From: Bartonella sp. DGB1
GTDB taxonomy: Bacteria; Pseudomonadota; Alphaproteobacteria; Rhizobiales; Rhizobiaceae
Length of the DNA: 64,000 nucleotides
Assembly (NCBI RefSeq): GCF_041345015.1
Contig: NZ_CP166769.1
Location: 1,302,001-1,366,000 of the forward strand
Reading direction: 5' to 3'
Numbering within the stretch: the stretch's first letter is position 1; each line of letters begins with the position of its first letter. Below the pieces are notes generated by a model, which saw only the letters and a program-made list of their open reading frames with translations, had not been told where the DNA came from and made no database searches. The position numbers and the translations under genes are program-made. Below, one piece after another: positions 31,557-42,656 of this stretch.

Positions 31557-32921
31557 TTAATTTTTATTTAGATTATTACTTTTAATTACATCTTCTAAAT
31601 TATCAATTATTGTTTTTATTAGATCTCTGTCATCACCTTCTCCCATGATTCTAATGAGCGGTTCAGTGCCCGAAGGACGAATAACCAAACGACCTATATT
31701 ATGTAACTTAGCTTCTGCCTCTTTTATTACCTGTTTTACTTTTTCATTATTAATAATATTTTTATTAATAATAGGTATATTTTTATAATATTGCGGTACT
31801 TTTTCAAATTGATGTGCTAATTGACTTAAAGTTTTTTGCTGTTCTTTTGCATAACCAATAACCTGTAAAGCAGCTATCAAACCATCACCCGTAGTCGCAA
31901 AATCAGATAATACTACATGTCCAGATTGTTCACCACCCACGTTATATCCATTTTTCCGCATATATTCCACGACATAACGATCACCTACTTGTGTTCTAAT
32001 TAAATCCAGCCCTTTACCATTTAAAAAACGCTCTAGACCAAGATTAGACATTATAGTGGCAACTACTCCACCCCCTCGTAATTTTTGCTCTTCCATCCAT
32101 TTTCGCACAATAATAGCTAGTAACTGATCTCCATCTACTATATGACCATTTTCATCAACCATTACTACACGATCAGCATCACCATCTAATGCCATCCCCA
32201 TATCAGCTCTAGTTTCTTTTACTTTTTTTATCAAAGAATCTAAATTAGTAGAACCACAACCCTGATTAATATTAAGGCCATTTGGTTGATCATTAATCGT
32301 TATTACTTCAGCACCTAATTCCCACAATGCACAAGGAGCCGCTTTATAACCAGCACCATTAGCACAATCCACGACTATACGTAATCCTGATAAAGAAATA
32401 TTACCTAGAGTTCTTTTAGCAAATTCAATATATCTATAAATATCACCGCTAACTCTTCTTGTTCTACCAATATACTCATCTTTTGCAAAATATTTAGTTA
32501 GATCACTCTGCATTAATCTTTCTATTTTCAATTCTAACTCATCAGAGAATTTATAACCATCAGGACAAAATAACTTAATACCATTGTCATAATAAGGATT
32601 ATGAGATGCAGATACCATCACCCCTACATCAGCGCGCATAGATCTACATAACATTGCTACCGCAGGTGTAGGAATAGGACCGAGCAGAAAAACATCAGCA
32701 GCTACTGCTGTAAAACCAGATACCAAAGCATTTTCTAACATATAACAAGATAAGCGTGTGTCTTTACCAATAACCACTCTTAATGGTTCATTTACATCTT
32801 TACCGGCTTGTTGTTTCAATATAGTACCAACAGCCATACCTACTTTCATAGCTATATCTGGAGTAATGGGATAACTATTTGCTCTTCCTCTAATACCATC
32901 AGTACCAAATAATTTTCTCAT
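31557..32921 (-). CDS. glmM: phosphoglucosamine mutase
   Basis: Interconverts glucosamine-6-phosphate and glucosamine-1-phosphate for peptidoglycan and LPS. It has the N-terminal [10 protein letters not shown], the phosphoserine loop [14 protein letters not shown], the metal loop LDGDADR and the C-terminal [10 protein letters not shown]. The ATG at 32921 is chosen, 8 bases after AAGGAG; a frame beginning with TTG at 32927 adds two residues only. It is separated from ftsH by 166 bases containing two inverted repeats. Confidence 0.95.
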   Translation of the reverse strand: MRKLFGTDGIRGRANSYPITPDIAMKVGMAVGTILKQQAGKDVNEPLRVVIGKDTRLSCYMLENALVSGFTAVAADVFLLGPIPTPAVAMLCRSMRADVGVMVSASHNPYYDNGIKLFCPDGYKFSDELELKIERLMQSDLTKYFAKDEYIGRTRRVSGDIYRYIEFAKRTLGNISLSGLRIVVDCANGAGYKAAPCALWELGAEVITINDQPNGLNINQGCGSTNLDSLIKKVKETRADMGMALDGDADRVVMVDENGHIVDGDQLLAIIVRKWMEEQKLRGGGVVATIMSNLGLERFLNGKGLDLIRTQVGDRYVVEYMRKNGYNVGGEQSGHVVLSDFATTGDGLIAALQVIGYAKEQQKTLSQLAHQFEKVPQYYKNIPIINKNIINNEKVKQVIKEAEAKLHNIGRLVIRPSGTEPLIRIMGEGDDRDLIKTIIDNLEDVIKSNNLNKN

Positions 32922-32951
32922 CAACAAAACTCCTTATAACAAAATGTTAAA

Positions 32952-32998
32952 GTCAATTATCGTTATTCAATAAAAATTATAAAATAACGATAATTGAC
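32952..32998. repeat. perfect 16-bp inverted repeat upstream of glmM
   Basis: GTCAATTATCGTTATT at 32952-32967 and its exact complement at 32983-32998, separated by 15 bases. It lies 31 bases before the glmM start. There is no T run on the glmM strand, so it is not an obvious terminator; it could be an operator, an mRNA-end hairpin, or a leader structure. Confidence 0.7.
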
Positions 32999-33055
32999 AC
33001 TATAGAACAAATTATTAACTTATTTAATATTCCTGCTAACTTAACCAAATTTCTC

Positions 33056-33087
33056 ACTAATAATAGAACGTTCATTCTATTATTAGT
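33056..33087 (-). terminator. hairpin directly after ftsH
   Basis: 13-bp perfect stem ACTAATAATAGAA / TTCTATTATTAGT with a 6-base loop, starting at the base after the ftsH stop codon. It is followed on the minus strand by GAGAAATTT, a weak U tract, so termination may be partial. Confidence 0.55.
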
Positions 33088-35019
33088 TTAAGAATTACTT
33101 TTTTGATTGTCTACTTCACCAGCATCATCATTAGATTTTTTTACTTTTTTTATAGTCCTTTTTTTAGACTTTGGTAAAGCTACTGAATTGTTACTTTCTT
33201 CTAAAGGACTATCTTCTCTAACTAACTTTTCCCCTAGCATAACTTTTTGTATTTCTTCACCAGTTAGAGTTTCATATTCTAACAAGCCTAAAGCGATAGC
33301 ATGCCATTCTTTTCTATGAACTGTTAAAATACGTATAGCCTCTTGATATGCTTCATCAATAAAGCGCCTTATTTCCTTATCAATTAATTTAGCAGTATCA
33401 TCGGATAAAGGCTGACTCGAATCATAGCCAAAATGAGATTCCTCTGGTGATCTTCCATATGCTACTCGTCCTAAACTATCTGAAAAGCCCCAACGCATTA
33501 CCATAGAACGCGCTAATTTAGTTGCTTGTTCAATATCAGACGAAGCACCTGAAGTAATAAAATCCTTACCAAATTGCAATTCTTCAGCTACCCTGCCCCC
33601 CATCATTATCACTAGACGTGATAACATCCAACGATAACTGACTGAATATCTATCTCCTTCTGGTAATTGCATTACCATACCTAAAGCTCTACCACGAGGT
33701 ATAATAGTAGCCTTATGTACAGGATCGGCATGTGGTACATGTAAAGCCACTACTGCATGCCCCGCTTCATGATAAGCAGTGAGTTCTTTTTCAGCTTGTG
33801 TCATAGCATTACTACGACGCTCTGCACCCATCATTACTTTATCTTTAGCATCTTCAAACTCTTGCATGGTAACTAATCGTTTATTACGACGAGCAGCCAT
33901 TAGTGCAGCTTCATTGACTAGATTCATCAATTCCGCTCCTGAAAATCCAGGAGTTCCACGTGCTAATATTTTTAAATCTACATTTGGCGCAAGCGGTACA
34001 TTACGAACATGAACTTTTAAAATTTGCTCTCTGCCTATAACATCTGGGTTAGGTACAACTACTTGACGGTCAAAACGCCCCGGTCTCAATAAAGCTGGAT
34101 CCAAAACATCAGGTCTATTTGTAGCTGCAATTAAAATAATACTTTGGTTAGCTTCAAAACCATCCATTTCTACTAATAATTGGTTTAACGTTTGTTCACG
34201 TTCATCATTACCACCACCAAGTCCAACACCTCTTTGTCTACCAACGGCGTCTATTTCATCAATAAAAATTATACAAGGTGAATTTTTTTTAGCCTGTTCA
34301 AACATATCTCTAACACGGCTAGCACCTACACCGACAAACATTTCAACGAAATCAGATCCTGAAATACTAAAAAAAGGTACATTTGCCTCACCCGCTACAG
34401 CACGAGCTAATAATGTTTTACCAGTTCCTGGAGGACCAACTAATAAAACACCCCTAGGTATACGACCACCCAATTTTTGAAATTTCTTTGGATCCTTTAA
34501 AAAATCTACTATTTCCTCTAGATCTGCTTTTGCCTCATCTACTCCAGCAACATCACCAAAGGTAACTTTTCCATGCGCTTCATTTAATAATTTTGCTTTA
34601 GATTTACCAAATCCTAAAGCACCCTTACCGCCCCCTTGCATTTGTCGCATAAAGAATATCCAAATGGCTAAAATAATTAACAATGGTAACCAAGTTAAAA
34701 AATAACCTAAAAAACCATTACCTTCAGATGGAGCAGCGGCATTTATAATAACATTTTTCTTTTCTAAACGCTGAATCAAATTAGCATCGGCTGGAGTATA
34801 AGTAGTAAATTTATTATTATTTCGATAAACACCACTAACTCTTGGCCCTACCATATTTATTTCTTTTACTTCCTCATTATCAATCTTCTTTAAAAATTCA
34901 GAATAAGGAATATTCGGAACTTGATCACGTTTAATATCACCATTAATATATTGGAAAATAATAAAACCTAATAAAGCAAAGATAGCCCATAAGGCAAAAT
35001 TACGGTAATTGAATGTCAT
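33088..35019 (-). CDS. ftsH: ATP-dependent zinc metalloprotease FtsH
   Basis: Membrane AAA+ protease that degrades misfolded membrane proteins and regulators. Two membrane segments (about 6-22 and 105-125) flank a periplasmic loop. The AAA domain has Walker A GPPGTGKT, Walker [12 protein letters not shown] and the second region of homology. The protease domain has the zinc motif HEAGH. A lysine-rich polar tail (about 605-643) closes the 643-residue protein. It sits in the usual tilS-ftsH-glmM order. Confidence 0.97.
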   Translation of the reverse strand: MTFNYRNFALWAIFALLGFIIFQYINGDIKRDQVPNIPYSEFLKKIDNEEVKEINMVGPRVSGVYRNNNKFTTYTPADANLIQRLEKKNVIINAAAPSEGNGFLGYFLTWLPLLIILAIWIFFMRQMQGGGKGALGFGKSKAKLLNEAHGKVTFGDVAGVDEAKADLEEIVDFLKDPKKFQKLGGRIPRGVLLVGPPGTGKTLLARAVAGEANVPFFSISGSDFVEMFVGVGASRVRDMFEQAKKNSPCIIFIDEIDAVGRQRGVGLGGGNDEREQTLNQLLVEMDGFEANQSIILIAATNRPDVLDPALLRPGRFDRQVVVPNPDVIGREQILKVHVRNVPLAPNVDLKILARGTPGFSGAELMNLVNEAALMAARRNKRLVTMQEFEDAKDKVMMGAERRSNAMTQAEKELTAYHEAGHAVVALHVPHADPVHKATIIPRGRALGMVMQLPEGDRYSVSYRWMLSRLVIMMGGRVAEELQFGKDFITSGASSDIEQATKLARSMVMRWGFSDSLGRVAYGRSPEESHFGYDSSQPLSDDTAKLIDKEIRRFIDEAYQEAIRILTVHRKEWHAIALGLLEYETLTGEEIQKVMLGEKLVREDSPLEESNNSVALPKSKKRTIKKVKKSNDDAGEVDNQKSNS

Positions 35020-35094
35020 TTTTTACTTATCTCACATCTTCAATAATATATTCTCTCTCTTAACATAAGAAATTAAATCTCTTTTGCCAAGATT

Positions 35095-36411
35095 TTATTG
35101 TTCAATAATAAAGTTATTAAAAGTATATTTGTTTTCTTTCCCCAACAAATCTGATAATTTTTTATAAATTTCAATATCATAAATATTCGTCATAAAATAA
35201 AATGGTTGTAATAAATATTCTACTTCTAAATTTTTATATTTCAAAAAACTTCCTGCTGGTATCTCAAAAACACCATATTCACTAGAAATTTTAACACCAT
35301 CGGCAAAAAAACTTGCCGGCTCTATTAACAATTGATAATTTTGTTTATTCCTTATTAAAAATCTATTGTCCCATATTTTTTGACTATTTGGCAAAATTAC
35401 CTGTGATTTTAAATGTCTTTTCTCTCTCGATAGAATTAATTCTGATTTAGATTTTTTTATTATACTACGTGCTATAGTTATAGATTTACCATTAGATAAC
35501 TTAAGCAAATTATTAAATAGTTTTTCTTGATCAGACCATGATAATAAATAACTATTTCCACCAATTATAGATACTAATAAATTAACAGCAAAAGCTACTT
35601 TCTTTTTATAGGGCGCTTCGCCTAGCAAAGCAATAGGTAACAATAATTTACCGCTATCCCAGCTAATATTAAATGAAGATAATAAGCTCAAAGTTTCTTT
35701 ATTTAAATTGATTCTTCTAGTAACCGCCGACTGTAAATTAACTCTATTGATATTAGGATTAATATTCTGCAGTAATTTTCTTACTCTTGGTCTTTCGTAG
35801 GCAAGATCTTCATTAGTTGGATCATCAACCCAAACTATTTTATTTGTTTTTAAATAATGACGTAAATCTGCTCGTTTAACATCTAATAATGGACGTAACA
35901 AAAAAAATTTATTAAATAAGATTGATATCGGCGGTATACCAGCTTCACCGCGTCCTTGACCTCTTATTTGTCTCATATAGATAGTTTCTTTTTGATCATC
36001 CCAAGTATGACCCACCCACAAATATTTAGAACCAATAACTTTCATATATTCAGTTAATAAAGTATATCTAGCAGTTCTAGCATGCATAGGTAAAGAATGT
36101 TCTGGCTTAGTATCTTGCCACTTAATTATTTTATGATGGATATTGTAACTTTTACAAAATTCTGCCACAAATTTAGCTTCATCAGCAGATTCTGCTCGTA
36201 AATCGTGATCAATAGTAACAGCATAAAGATTAGATAATAAGTTATTTTTTTTGAAATAATTATATAATAAAAATAATAATGCTAAAGAATCACCACCACC
36301 TGAAACAGCTACTGTAAATTTATTATTAGATAGAGAAATAGAGCTTAACTGAAGTTCAGTAAATTTATCAGTTAAAAAATTTTTTATTGAGGAATCTAAT
36401 GAATCTATCAC
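35095..36411 (-). CDS. tilS: tRNA(Ile)-lysidine synthase
   Basis: Converts C34 of the AUA-reading tRNA-Ile to lysidine. The PP-loop SGGGDS is at residues 37-42, followed by ITIDHDLR, ARTARY, WVGHTWDDQKET and the arginine-rich RGQGRGEAGIPP block. The start is GTG at 36411: GTGA overlaps the pal stop codon, so translation is coupled. The C-terminal region is poorly conserved, as usual in this family. 438 residues. Confidence 0.92.
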   Translation of the reverse strand: MIDSLDSSIKNFLTDKFTELQLSSISLSNNKFTVAVSGGGDSLALLFLLYNYFKKNNLLSNLYAVTIDHDLRAESADEAKFVAEFCKSYNIHHKIIKWQDTKPEHSLPMHARTARYTLLTEYMKVIGSKYLWVGHTWDDQKETIYMRQIRGQGRGEAGIPPISILFNKFFLLRPLLDVKRADLRHYLKTNKIVWVDDPTNEDLAYERPRVRKLLQNINPNINRVNLQSAVTRRINLNKETLSLLSSFNISWDSGKLLLPIALLGEAPYKKKVAFAVNLLVSIIGGNSYLLSWSDQEKLFNNLLKLSNGKSITIARSIIKKSKSELILSREKRHLKSQVILPNSQKIWDNRFLIRNKQNYQLLIEPASFFADGVKISSEYGVFEIPAGSFLKYKNLEVEYLLQPFYFMTNIYDIEIYKKLSDLLGKENKYTFNNFIIEQ

Positions 36412-36863
36412 TTATCTTCAACCACTAATAGAACTTTACCACCTCCAGAACCACATTTACTTATAGTCTCACAACTATAATTAGCACCAACAGAAGTAAT
36501 TTTTAAACGCTTTGAATCAATTTCATGTCCTAATAAATATTGCTGCACGGCTAAAGCTCTTTTATAACCTAATAAAGTTGCAAAATCATTAATATTGTGA
36601 CTTCCAGCATAACCTACAATAAGGATATTCTTATTAAGATTTTGCTCTAACCAAGTTATTTGTTTTGCTAAAATTACCTTTGATTCTTCACTTAAGCTGT
36701 ATATATTTTTATCAAATTTTATATTATTAGCTACTTTTTCTTGAGTTGGTTGCAAAATGCCCAACTCATAACTTCTAATATTTTTATTCGCACAAGCATA
36801 TAAAGTCAAAAAAGATAAACTAATAAAAAATTTAATTATTATATTGTAATTTTTCTTAAACAT
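36408..36863 (-). CDS. pal: peptidoglycan-associated lipoprotein Pal
   Basis: Outer-membrane lipoprotein of the Tol-Pal system that binds peptidoglycan through an OmpA-like domain. With the ATG at 36863 (AGG seven bases upstream), the signal peptide ends in the lipobox LYAC with Cys24. The OmpA-like domain follows (about 50-150), with GYAGSHN and GYKRALAVQQYLL. The frame is open to 36908, but a start there would bury the signal peptide. It is small for Pal (151 residues). It is 16 bases after tolB and overlaps tilS by 4 bases. Confidence 0.88.
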   Translation of the reverse strand: MFKKNYNIIIKFFISLSFLTLYACANKNIRSYELGILQPTQEKVANNIKFDKNIYSLSEESKVILAKQITWLEQNLNKNILIVGYAGSHNINDFATLLGYKRALAVQQYLLGHEIDSKRLKITSVGANYSCETISKCGSGGGKVLLVVEDK

Positions 36864-36879
36864 ATTTAACCTATAATTG

Positions 36880-38193
36880 CTAATGTAGATAGTAAGACCA
36901 ATCTGCATCTTGAGCTACATTTGGCGTGTTGATAAGCGTTTCATTGTGACCAGAAATATCAATTTTATACAAATGTGGTGTTCCATCTAACCATTTAGTA
37001 AATATTATTTCTTGACCATTCGGTGAGAAAGATGCTCCATCAATATGCTCTGCTATTGATAAAATCTTCATTGCTGTTCCGTTAGGTTTCATAGTAGCCA
37101 AAGCAATATTAATATCATTTTTATATATAAAAGCTATGAGATCTCCATTTGGGCTCCAAACAGGTTTAAAATATTCTCCGGCATTTTTAGATATTCTTGT
37201 TAGTCCTTTACCATGAGAATTCATCACATATAGATCTTGTCCACCGTTAAGATCAGACGAAAAAACAATATATTTACCATCAGGAGAATAGAATGGAGAA
37301 ATATCATTATATATACTAAATGTTAATTGTCGTTTACGTTTAGTTAATAAATCTAATTCATAAATATTAGACCCATTCCACTCATCAAATATACTTACTA
37401 ACATACGTTGATTATCAGAAGAGATAGCTTGAGAAAAACCAATTCCATAATCGTCTAACAACAGTTCTTCTTGACCATTCTGTAAGTCTAAACTATATAA
37501 TTTGGCTATATTATTAACAAATTTAAAATAAGTGATAAAATTATGTTTAGGTGATAATTTAGGTGACACTATCAAATCTTCAGAAGTAGGTAAATAACAT
37601 ATATTATTTCCATCTTGATCCATAATAACTATTTTATTTTTAGGTTCATAGACAGTACCTTGATTTTCTATATAAGCAATTCTACTATCAAAATTACTTT
37701 TTAAACTAAAAATTTTAGTATATAACATATCGGATATTATATGTGCGACATGATGCACGCCGGCCTTGGCAACAGTTAATTGACGAGCATCTAACTGTTT
37801 ATTACGATAGACATCCCAAATTCTTACGTTAATCTGATATTTATCTTGTTCAAAATAGTCAACTGAGATTACAGTTAATAACTGTGCGTCTATTGTTTTC
37901 CATAAATTAAAATTAGGTTCTTTATTAATGGATAAATTTTCTATTTTATTAGCTGGAACAAAAGAAACCATATTAGTTTTAGTTAAATTATTAAATATCA
38001 ATTTATATATTTCTGCGCCAGAGTCATCAACAGAAGCTATAGTTGGTATAGCTATACGAATAGGAGCAATATTTTTTCCTGAAATATTAATTATAGAAGT
38101 AGCATAAGGATTTATAGGAACAAAAAACAGACACACCGTACAGATGAAAATATATTTTTTAACAAGGTTAAAAGCAACTAAAAAATTTTGCAT
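36880..38193 (-). CDS. tolB: Tol-Pal system beta-propeller protein TolB
   Basis: Periplasmic protein that binds Pal and TolA. N-terminal signal sequence (hydrophobic residues about 13-30, ending NPYAT), a small alpha/beta domain, then a six-bladed propeller with repeats such as FSPDGKYIVFSSDLNG and WSPNGDLIAFIY. 437 residues, the normal size. It lies 86 bases after tolA and just before pal. Confidence 0.93.
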   Translation of the reverse strand: MQNFLVAFNLVKKYIFICTVCLFFVPINPYATSIINISGKNIAPIRIAIPTIASVDDSGAEIYKLIFNNLTKTNMVSFVPANKIENLSINKEPNFNLWKTIDAQLLTVISVDYFEQDKYQINVRIWDVYRNKQLDARQLTVAKAGVHHVAHIISDMLYTKIFSLKSNFDSRIAYIENQGTVYEPKNKIVIMDQDGNNICYLPTSEDLIVSPKLSPKHNFITYFKFVNNIAKLYSLDLQNGQEELLLDDYGIGFSQAISSDNQRMLVSIFDEWNGSNIYELDLLTKRKRQLTFSIYNDISPFYSPDGKYIVFSSDLNGGQDLYVMNSHGKGLTRISKNAGEYFKPVWSPNGDLIAFIYKNDINIALATMKPNGTAMKILSIAEHIDGASFSPNGQEIIFTKWLDGTPHLYKIDISGHNETLINTPNVAQDADWSYYLH

Positions 38194-38279
38194 TTACTAA
38201 TTTCCAAAATAACTAAATCTTAAATTAGATATAATGCATATTCACCCTTTTTAGCAAGGAAAATTACTATTAATTATAG

Positions 38280-39701
38280 TTAGTATCCATTTGGATAAAA
38301 ATTAATTTGAATTTTTTCCCATAAATCATAACGTTCACTAGATAATTTAAATGGGCTACAAGCTATGATAGCTCTTTTTGCTGTAGATTCTAACATGTCA
38401 ACCCGCTTATGTACTCCTTTTACCACAATCAATGGTTCACCTTTAATGGTACCATCTTTAAACATATTTAAATAAAAAATAATTACAACTTCATCCACTC
38501 TAGAACCGCCGATTATTTGCCATTGTGTTTCTAAACATTGCTTGAGACCTTCTAACTCTGCTCTATGCAATTGTTTACGCGCCTCATCATCTGACTGTTT
38601 TGTAGAAATATTCCGTAAAAAACTCTCCACATTTTCAGTTTCTAATGAATTTCTTATTTCTGTTCTAGATTTCTTATCATTCTCAACAGGTGTAGAGTCT
38701 ACCTCTTCAAGCTCTTTTTCTATTGCTGCAACGTCTAATACCAACGATGTTTGTTCTTCGGTTTTAATTCGCTCTTTATTAGTCAAATCTACCGGTACGG
38801 GTATTTCTTCTTCCTTTTTCACTTGCTCTTCATTGGTTAAATCTACTGGTGAAGATATTTGCTCTTCCTTTTTAGCCCGCATTTTATTAGTTAAATCTAC
38901 TGGTATAGGTATTTGCTCTTCCTTTTTAACCGGCTCTTTATTAGTCAAATCTACGGGTACAGGTATTTGTTCTTCTATTTTGGCCAGATCTTTATTAACC
39001 ACATCTATTACCTTCTGCTCTGATTGTTGAAGGTTAATAGGCTCTTCCTCTGCTAAATCTAAATTTATTTTCTCCTCAGGAACATAAGCTTGAGTAATCA
39101 ACGATTCAACTTCTGGCGATGAATCTTTTATTGCGATCGATTCTCTTAAAAAGTTGTCTTCTTTTTCTTTATCGTGGTTAATTGAAGCTAAATTTTCTTC
39201 CTCACCATCTATTGGCTCATTTATTGAGTCCACCTTATCCGCAACTTCATCAGCAACTATTTCATTTACCGGCGAGGATTTAACATCTGGTATAGATTCT
39301 TTCATCTCCTCTTGTATTATATTTTCCGCTATAACTTCTGCTGCTTTTGTAGAATTTTGCTGATGTTTATTCTCTATAACAGATGAATTATTATCCTTTT
39401 GTTCTATAGTTTCTTCTATATTCGCTGGAAAAGATATAACTTCATTTTCTAATTCTGTATTAGTTTCTATATCAGTCTCTATTTCTTTTTCCCCTGTAAC
39501 TTTCGTAACAAATTCTACATTTTCCTTATCTTTTATTTCAATATCTTCTAGAGGTTTATCTAATTTTTGCTCAATAATATTATCTAACGTTATTGTTATA
39601 ACCGGCTTATCAACTTCTTGATAAGGCGTTTTATGCCCTAAAAAGAAAGCCAAAAAAAGAAAAATATGAATTAATATAGCATATAAAAAGGGGCGTTTCA
39701 T
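38280..39701 (-). CDS. tolA: cell envelope protein TolA with an 18-residue tandem repeat linker
   Basis: Spans from the inner membrane to the outer-membrane side of the Tol system. There is one membrane segment (residues 5-22), a long acidic, Glu/Lys-rich linker (30-350), and a C-terminal TolA/TonB-like domain (about 375-473, ending INFYPNGY). Residues 233-322 are five copies of an 18-residue unit, for example DLTNKEPVKKEEQIPIPV. Typical TolA linkers are Ala/Lys-rich helices; this one is Glu/Pro-rich. Order tolQ-tolR-tolA-tolB-pal supports the assignment. Confidence 0.88.
   Translation of the reverse strand: MKRPFLYAILIHIFLFLAFFLGHKTPYQEVDKPVITITLDNIIEQKLDKPLEDIEIKDKENVEFVTKVTGEKEIETDIETNTELENEVISFPANIEETIEQKDNNSSVIENKHQQNSTKAAEVIAENIIQEEMKESIPDVKSSPVNEIVADEVADKVDSINEPIDGEEENLASINHDKEKEDNFLRESIAIKDSSPEVESLITQAYVPEEKINLDLAEEEPINLQQSEQKVIDVVNKDLAKIEEQIPVPVDLTNKEPVKKEEQIPIPVDLTNKMRAKKEEQISSPVDLTNEEQVKKEEEIPVPVDLTNKERIKTEEQTSLVLDVAAIEKELEEVDSTPVENDKKSRTEIRNSLETENVESFLRNISTKQSDDEARKQLHRAELEGLKQCLETQWQIIGGSRVDEVVIIFYLNMFKDGTIKGEPLIVVKGVHKRVDMLESTAKRAIIACSPFKLSSERYDLWEKIQINFYPNGY
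38736..39005 (-). repeat. five tandem 54-bp repeats inside tolA
   Basis: Encodes five 18-residue units at tolA residues 233-250, 251-268, 269-286, 287-304 and 305-322. Each has the form D-L-T-N-x(4)-K-x-E-E-x-I-x-x-P-V, with the first and last copies more diverged. Confidence 0.85.
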
Positions 39702-39713
39702 TTTATCCCTAAA

Positions 39714-40148
39714 TTAATCAGCGGTTAAACTCGCTAAAGCAACATTACTAAAGCCTACTTGTTGTAAAACAGCAATAACTTCTAATACCTTACCGTAATT
39801 AAGATTCTTATCACTTCTTACCCATATTCTAGCATCAGTACCTAAATCATTCTTTAATGAGGTCAATTTTGCAAGCAGCTCATCCACAGTAAATATTTTA
39901 TTATCAATATTTATCTGACCTTCAGCTGTCAAAGTTATTGTAAGAGATTTATTTTCTGCAGCAGGTAAACTAGACGCGCTAGTTTTCGGTAAGTTAATCT
40001 CTACTCCTGTCACTAACATCGGAGCAGTCACAATAAAAATAATCAATAAAACCAGCATAACATCCACAAAAGGTGTAACGTTAATTTCACTGATAAACTG
40101 TTTCCTACGTTTTTTTTTTCTATAATTAGATGAACTCATATTATTCAT
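39714..40148 (-). CDS. tolR: Tol system protein TolR
   Basis: ExbD-family inner membrane protein that with TolQ uses the proton gradient to energise TolA. Basic N-terminus, then [25 protein letters not shown] containing the conserved Asp in the membrane helix, and a periplasmic domain (about 60-144) ending in VALASLTAD. It overlaps tolQ by 8 bases. Confidence 0.94.
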   Translation of the reverse strand: MNNMSSSNYRKKKRRKQFISEINVTPFVDVMLVLLIIFIVTAPMLVTGVEINLPKTSASSLPAAENKSLTITLTAEGQINIDNKIFTVDELLAKLTSLKNDLGTDARIWVRSDKNLNYGKVLEVIAVLQQVGFSNVALASLTAD

Positions 40149-40893
40149 CTCCAGAAGATTTTTTTATTTCACTCAAGTTACTTTTATGATCTAAGATAGA
40201 TAATTCTACCGCTTGTCGAGATAAATTTATCGCTAAATCATCCGCAAAAATCTCTAACCTATGACTTAAATGTAATATTTTTTCAGAAAATCTATTATAT
40301 GCAACCACAGCAGGAATAGCCACAATAAGACCTAGAGCTGTCGCGAGTAAAGCTTCTGCTATGCCCGGTGCAACTACTGCTAAACTAGTATTTTTAGAAA
40401 TAGCTATTGATTGAAAAGCATCTATAATACCAATCACGGTTCCTAATAATCCAACAAAAGGCGCGGCGGAACCTATAGTTGCTAAAACAGCTAATCTATT
40501 ATTAAGTCTTTCTATTTCTTTATTAAGCGATGATTCTATAACTCTATTCAAACGCCCATCTAGATCTACAGGAACTTTATCGTTATTGCTAGCAAAAGCT
40601 CTTTTCCATTCTCTTATAGCAGCCATAAATATCGAGGCTAATCCTATAGTTTTACGACCTTCAAACACTCTATACATTTTATCAATTGCCGCTCCTCCAT
40701 AGAAATTATCTTCAAAAATTTGCATAGATTTTTTTTGTCTATTCAAGAAGAAAATACGATCAAAAATAATAGTCCAACTCCAAATAGATGTTGCAATCAG
40801 TAGTAACATAATAAATTTAACTGGCCAACTGGCTTGTAAAAATAACTCTAAGGTAGAAAAATTATTTAGAAAAGAAGATGATGAATTTTCCAT
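40141..40893 (-). CDS. tolQ: Tol system proton channel protein TolQ
   Basis: MotA/ExbB-family channel subunit. Three membrane segments at about 22-42, 140-160 and 175-198, with the conserved LATIGSAAPFVGLLGTVIGI and GIAEALLATALGLIVAIPAVV blocks. The ybgC thioesterase gene that commonly precedes tolQ is absent; 112 noncoding bases separate it from ruvB. Confidence 0.94.
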   Translation of the reverse strand: MENSSSSFLNNFSTLELFLQASWPVKFIMLLLIATSIWSWTIIFDRIFFLNRQKKSMQIFEDNFYGGAAIDKMYRVFEGRKTIGLASIFMAAIREWKRAFASNNDKVPVDLDGRLNRVIESSLNKEIERLNNRLAVLATIGSAAPFVGLLGTVIGIIDAFQSIAISKNTSLAVVAPGIAEALLATALGLIVAIPAVVAYNRFSEKILHLSHRLEIFADDLAINLSRQAVELSILDHKSNLSEIKKSSGDE

Positions 40894-41005
40894 GTGAGCA
40901 ATCTTTATAATGAAATAGTTAATAATAAAGTCTTAAATCATACATAATTATAAGTTATAATTTCTCAACTCAAAAAACAAGAGCTAAATTTCTATGCTAT
41001 TTACA

Positions 41006-42061
41006 TTAGCTATTAGCTTTAGCATTTTCTTGAAAAAGATCATTTTGTGTTTCTGGTTCTATTAATCCTAAATGTTGCCAAGCTGCTTTAGTTAGAATTC
41101 TTCCTCTTACCGTACGTTGTAAAAATCCTAATTGTAACAAATAAGGCTCTATTATATCCTCTATAGCATCGCGGGGCTCTGATAAGGCCGCTGCTATAGT
41201 TTCTATACCTACTGGTCGATTATTAAAATTTAAAGCTAATAATTTTAAATAACGACAATCTAATACATCTAAACCGGCTTTATCTACTTCTAATTTATCT
41301 AATGCTTCACTAGCAATTTTTTGTGTGATTTTACCAAAATTTTTAACCAGAGCAAAATCACATACACGTCTCAACAAACGACCGGCTATTCTTGGTGTTC
41401 CTCTTGATCTACGAGCTATTTCATGAGCACCAGCTTCATCAATAAACATATCCATCAACCTTGCTTTAGTCGTGGTAATATGCTCTAACTCTTTTATCGT
41501 ATAAAAATTAAGCCTGATAGGAATACCAAATCTATCCCTTAAAGGCGTAGATAATAAGCCTATTCTAGTAGTAGCAGCTATCAAAGTAAAATTAGCCAGA
41601 TCAATTTTTACTGACCTAGCCGCAGGACCTTCTCCTATTATTAAATCTAATTGATAATCTTCCATAGCAGGATATAAAATTTCCTCTACGGCAGGACTCA
41701 GCCGATGAATTTCATCTATAAATAAAACATCACCATTTTCTAGATTAGTTAACAAAGCGGCTAAATCACCAGCTTTAGCGATTACTGGTCCAGAAGTAGA
41801 TTTAAAGTTAACTCCTAATTCTTGCGCTACAATAGAAGCTAGAGTAGTTTTGCCTAATCCAGGAGGGCCAACTAATAACACATGATCCAAAGCTTTATTT
41901 CTAGTTTTAGCAGCTTCTATAAAAACCTTTAAATTTTCCCTAGCACCTTCTTGCCCTACAAAATCTATTAATCTAGAAGGTCTTAAGGCTGAAGAATAAT
42001 TGGTTTCCATTTCAAAAGCTTGCGCAACCGGAGCCATAAGTCTATCATTGTGATTTTTCAT
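41006..42061 (-). CDS. ruvB: Holliday junction branch migration ATPase RuvB
   Basis: Hexameric motor that drives branch migration with RuvA. Walker [10 protein letters not shown], Walker [10 protein letters not shown], sensor block [19 protein letters not shown] and a C-terminal winged helix (ending [13 protein letters not shown]). 351 residues. It starts one base after the ruvA stop. Confidence 0.97.
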   Translation of the reverse strand: MKNHNDRLMAPVAQAFEMETNYSSALRPSRLIDFVGQEGARENLKVFIEAAKTRNKALDHVLLVGPPGLGKTTLASIVAQELGVNFKSTSGPVIAKAGDLAALLTNLENGDVLFIDEIHRLSPAVEEILYPAMEDYQLDLIIGEGPAARSVKIDLANFTLIAATTRIGLLSTPLRDRFGIPIRLNFYTIKELEHITTTKARLMDMFIDEAGAHEIARRSRGTPRIAGRLLRRVCDFALVKNFGKITQKIASEALDKLEVDKAGLDVLDCRYLKLLALNFNNRPVGIETIAAALSEPRDAIEDIIEPYLLQLGFLQRTVRGRILTKAAWQHLGLIEPETQNDLFQENAKANS

Positions 42062-42062
42062 A

Positions 42063-42656
42063 TTATCCTTTAATAGTTATTTCTTTTAAAGATAGTTTGA
42101 TTAATTCTGTAGTTTCTACATTTTTACCAATTTTTTCCTGTGCTCTTGTTACAGCTTCTTGAGCATTAGTTTTATTATATCCTAAATTCTCTAGTGCAGA
42201 AATAGCTTCCATAATGTTATTATTAACCATAGGCTGACCAATATTATTAGAAATACCAGAAAATTTTTTATGCTTTAATTCATTTATAATACGTTCTGCT
42301 ACTTTTTTACCAATACCATTAACGCGACAAAGAAAAGAAACATTATTATCAAGAATAATTTTCACCAATTCATTAGGATCAAATACGCCCAAAATAGCTA
42401 AAGAAACTTTAGCTCCTACACCTGGTATACTTTGTAATATGACAAACCAATCTTGTTCTAACTTTGTTTTAAATCCATATAATCTTATTATATCTTCTCT
42501 GATATAAGTTTCAATAAAAAAGCTATATTTAGATTTTGCTTCTAATGAGGATAAACTTTTGTTAGAGCAAAAAATTCGATAACCTACGCCTGCCACATCT
42601 AAGATAATATAATCATCATATATAACGTCAATGGTACCTGTTAATTTTCCAATCAT
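42063..42656 (-). CDS. ruvA: Holliday junction protein RuvA
   Basis: Tetrameric junction-binding protein. OB-fold N-terminal domain ([28 protein letters not shown]-type start), helix-hairpin-helix pair with [14 protein letters not shown] and [13 protein letters not shown], and a C-terminal domain (about 145-197) that contacts RuvB. The ATGA arrangement overlaps the ruvC stop by 4 bases. Confidence 0.95.
   Translation of the reverse strand: MIGKLTGTIDVIYDDYIILDVAGVGYRIFCSNKSLSSLEAKSKYSFFIETYIREDIIRLYGFKTKLEQDWFVILQSIPGVGAKVSLAILGVFDPNELVKIILDNNVSFLCRVNGIGKKVAERIINELKHKKFSGISNNIGQPMVNNNIMEAISALENLGYNKTNAQEAVTRAQEKIGKNVETTELIKLSLKEITIKG

Noticed and set aside
38542-39030. 162-codon Ser/Thr-rich frame opposite tolA
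   Set aside because: It mirrors the Glu/Lys-rich repeats of tolA on the other strand and has no independent support.
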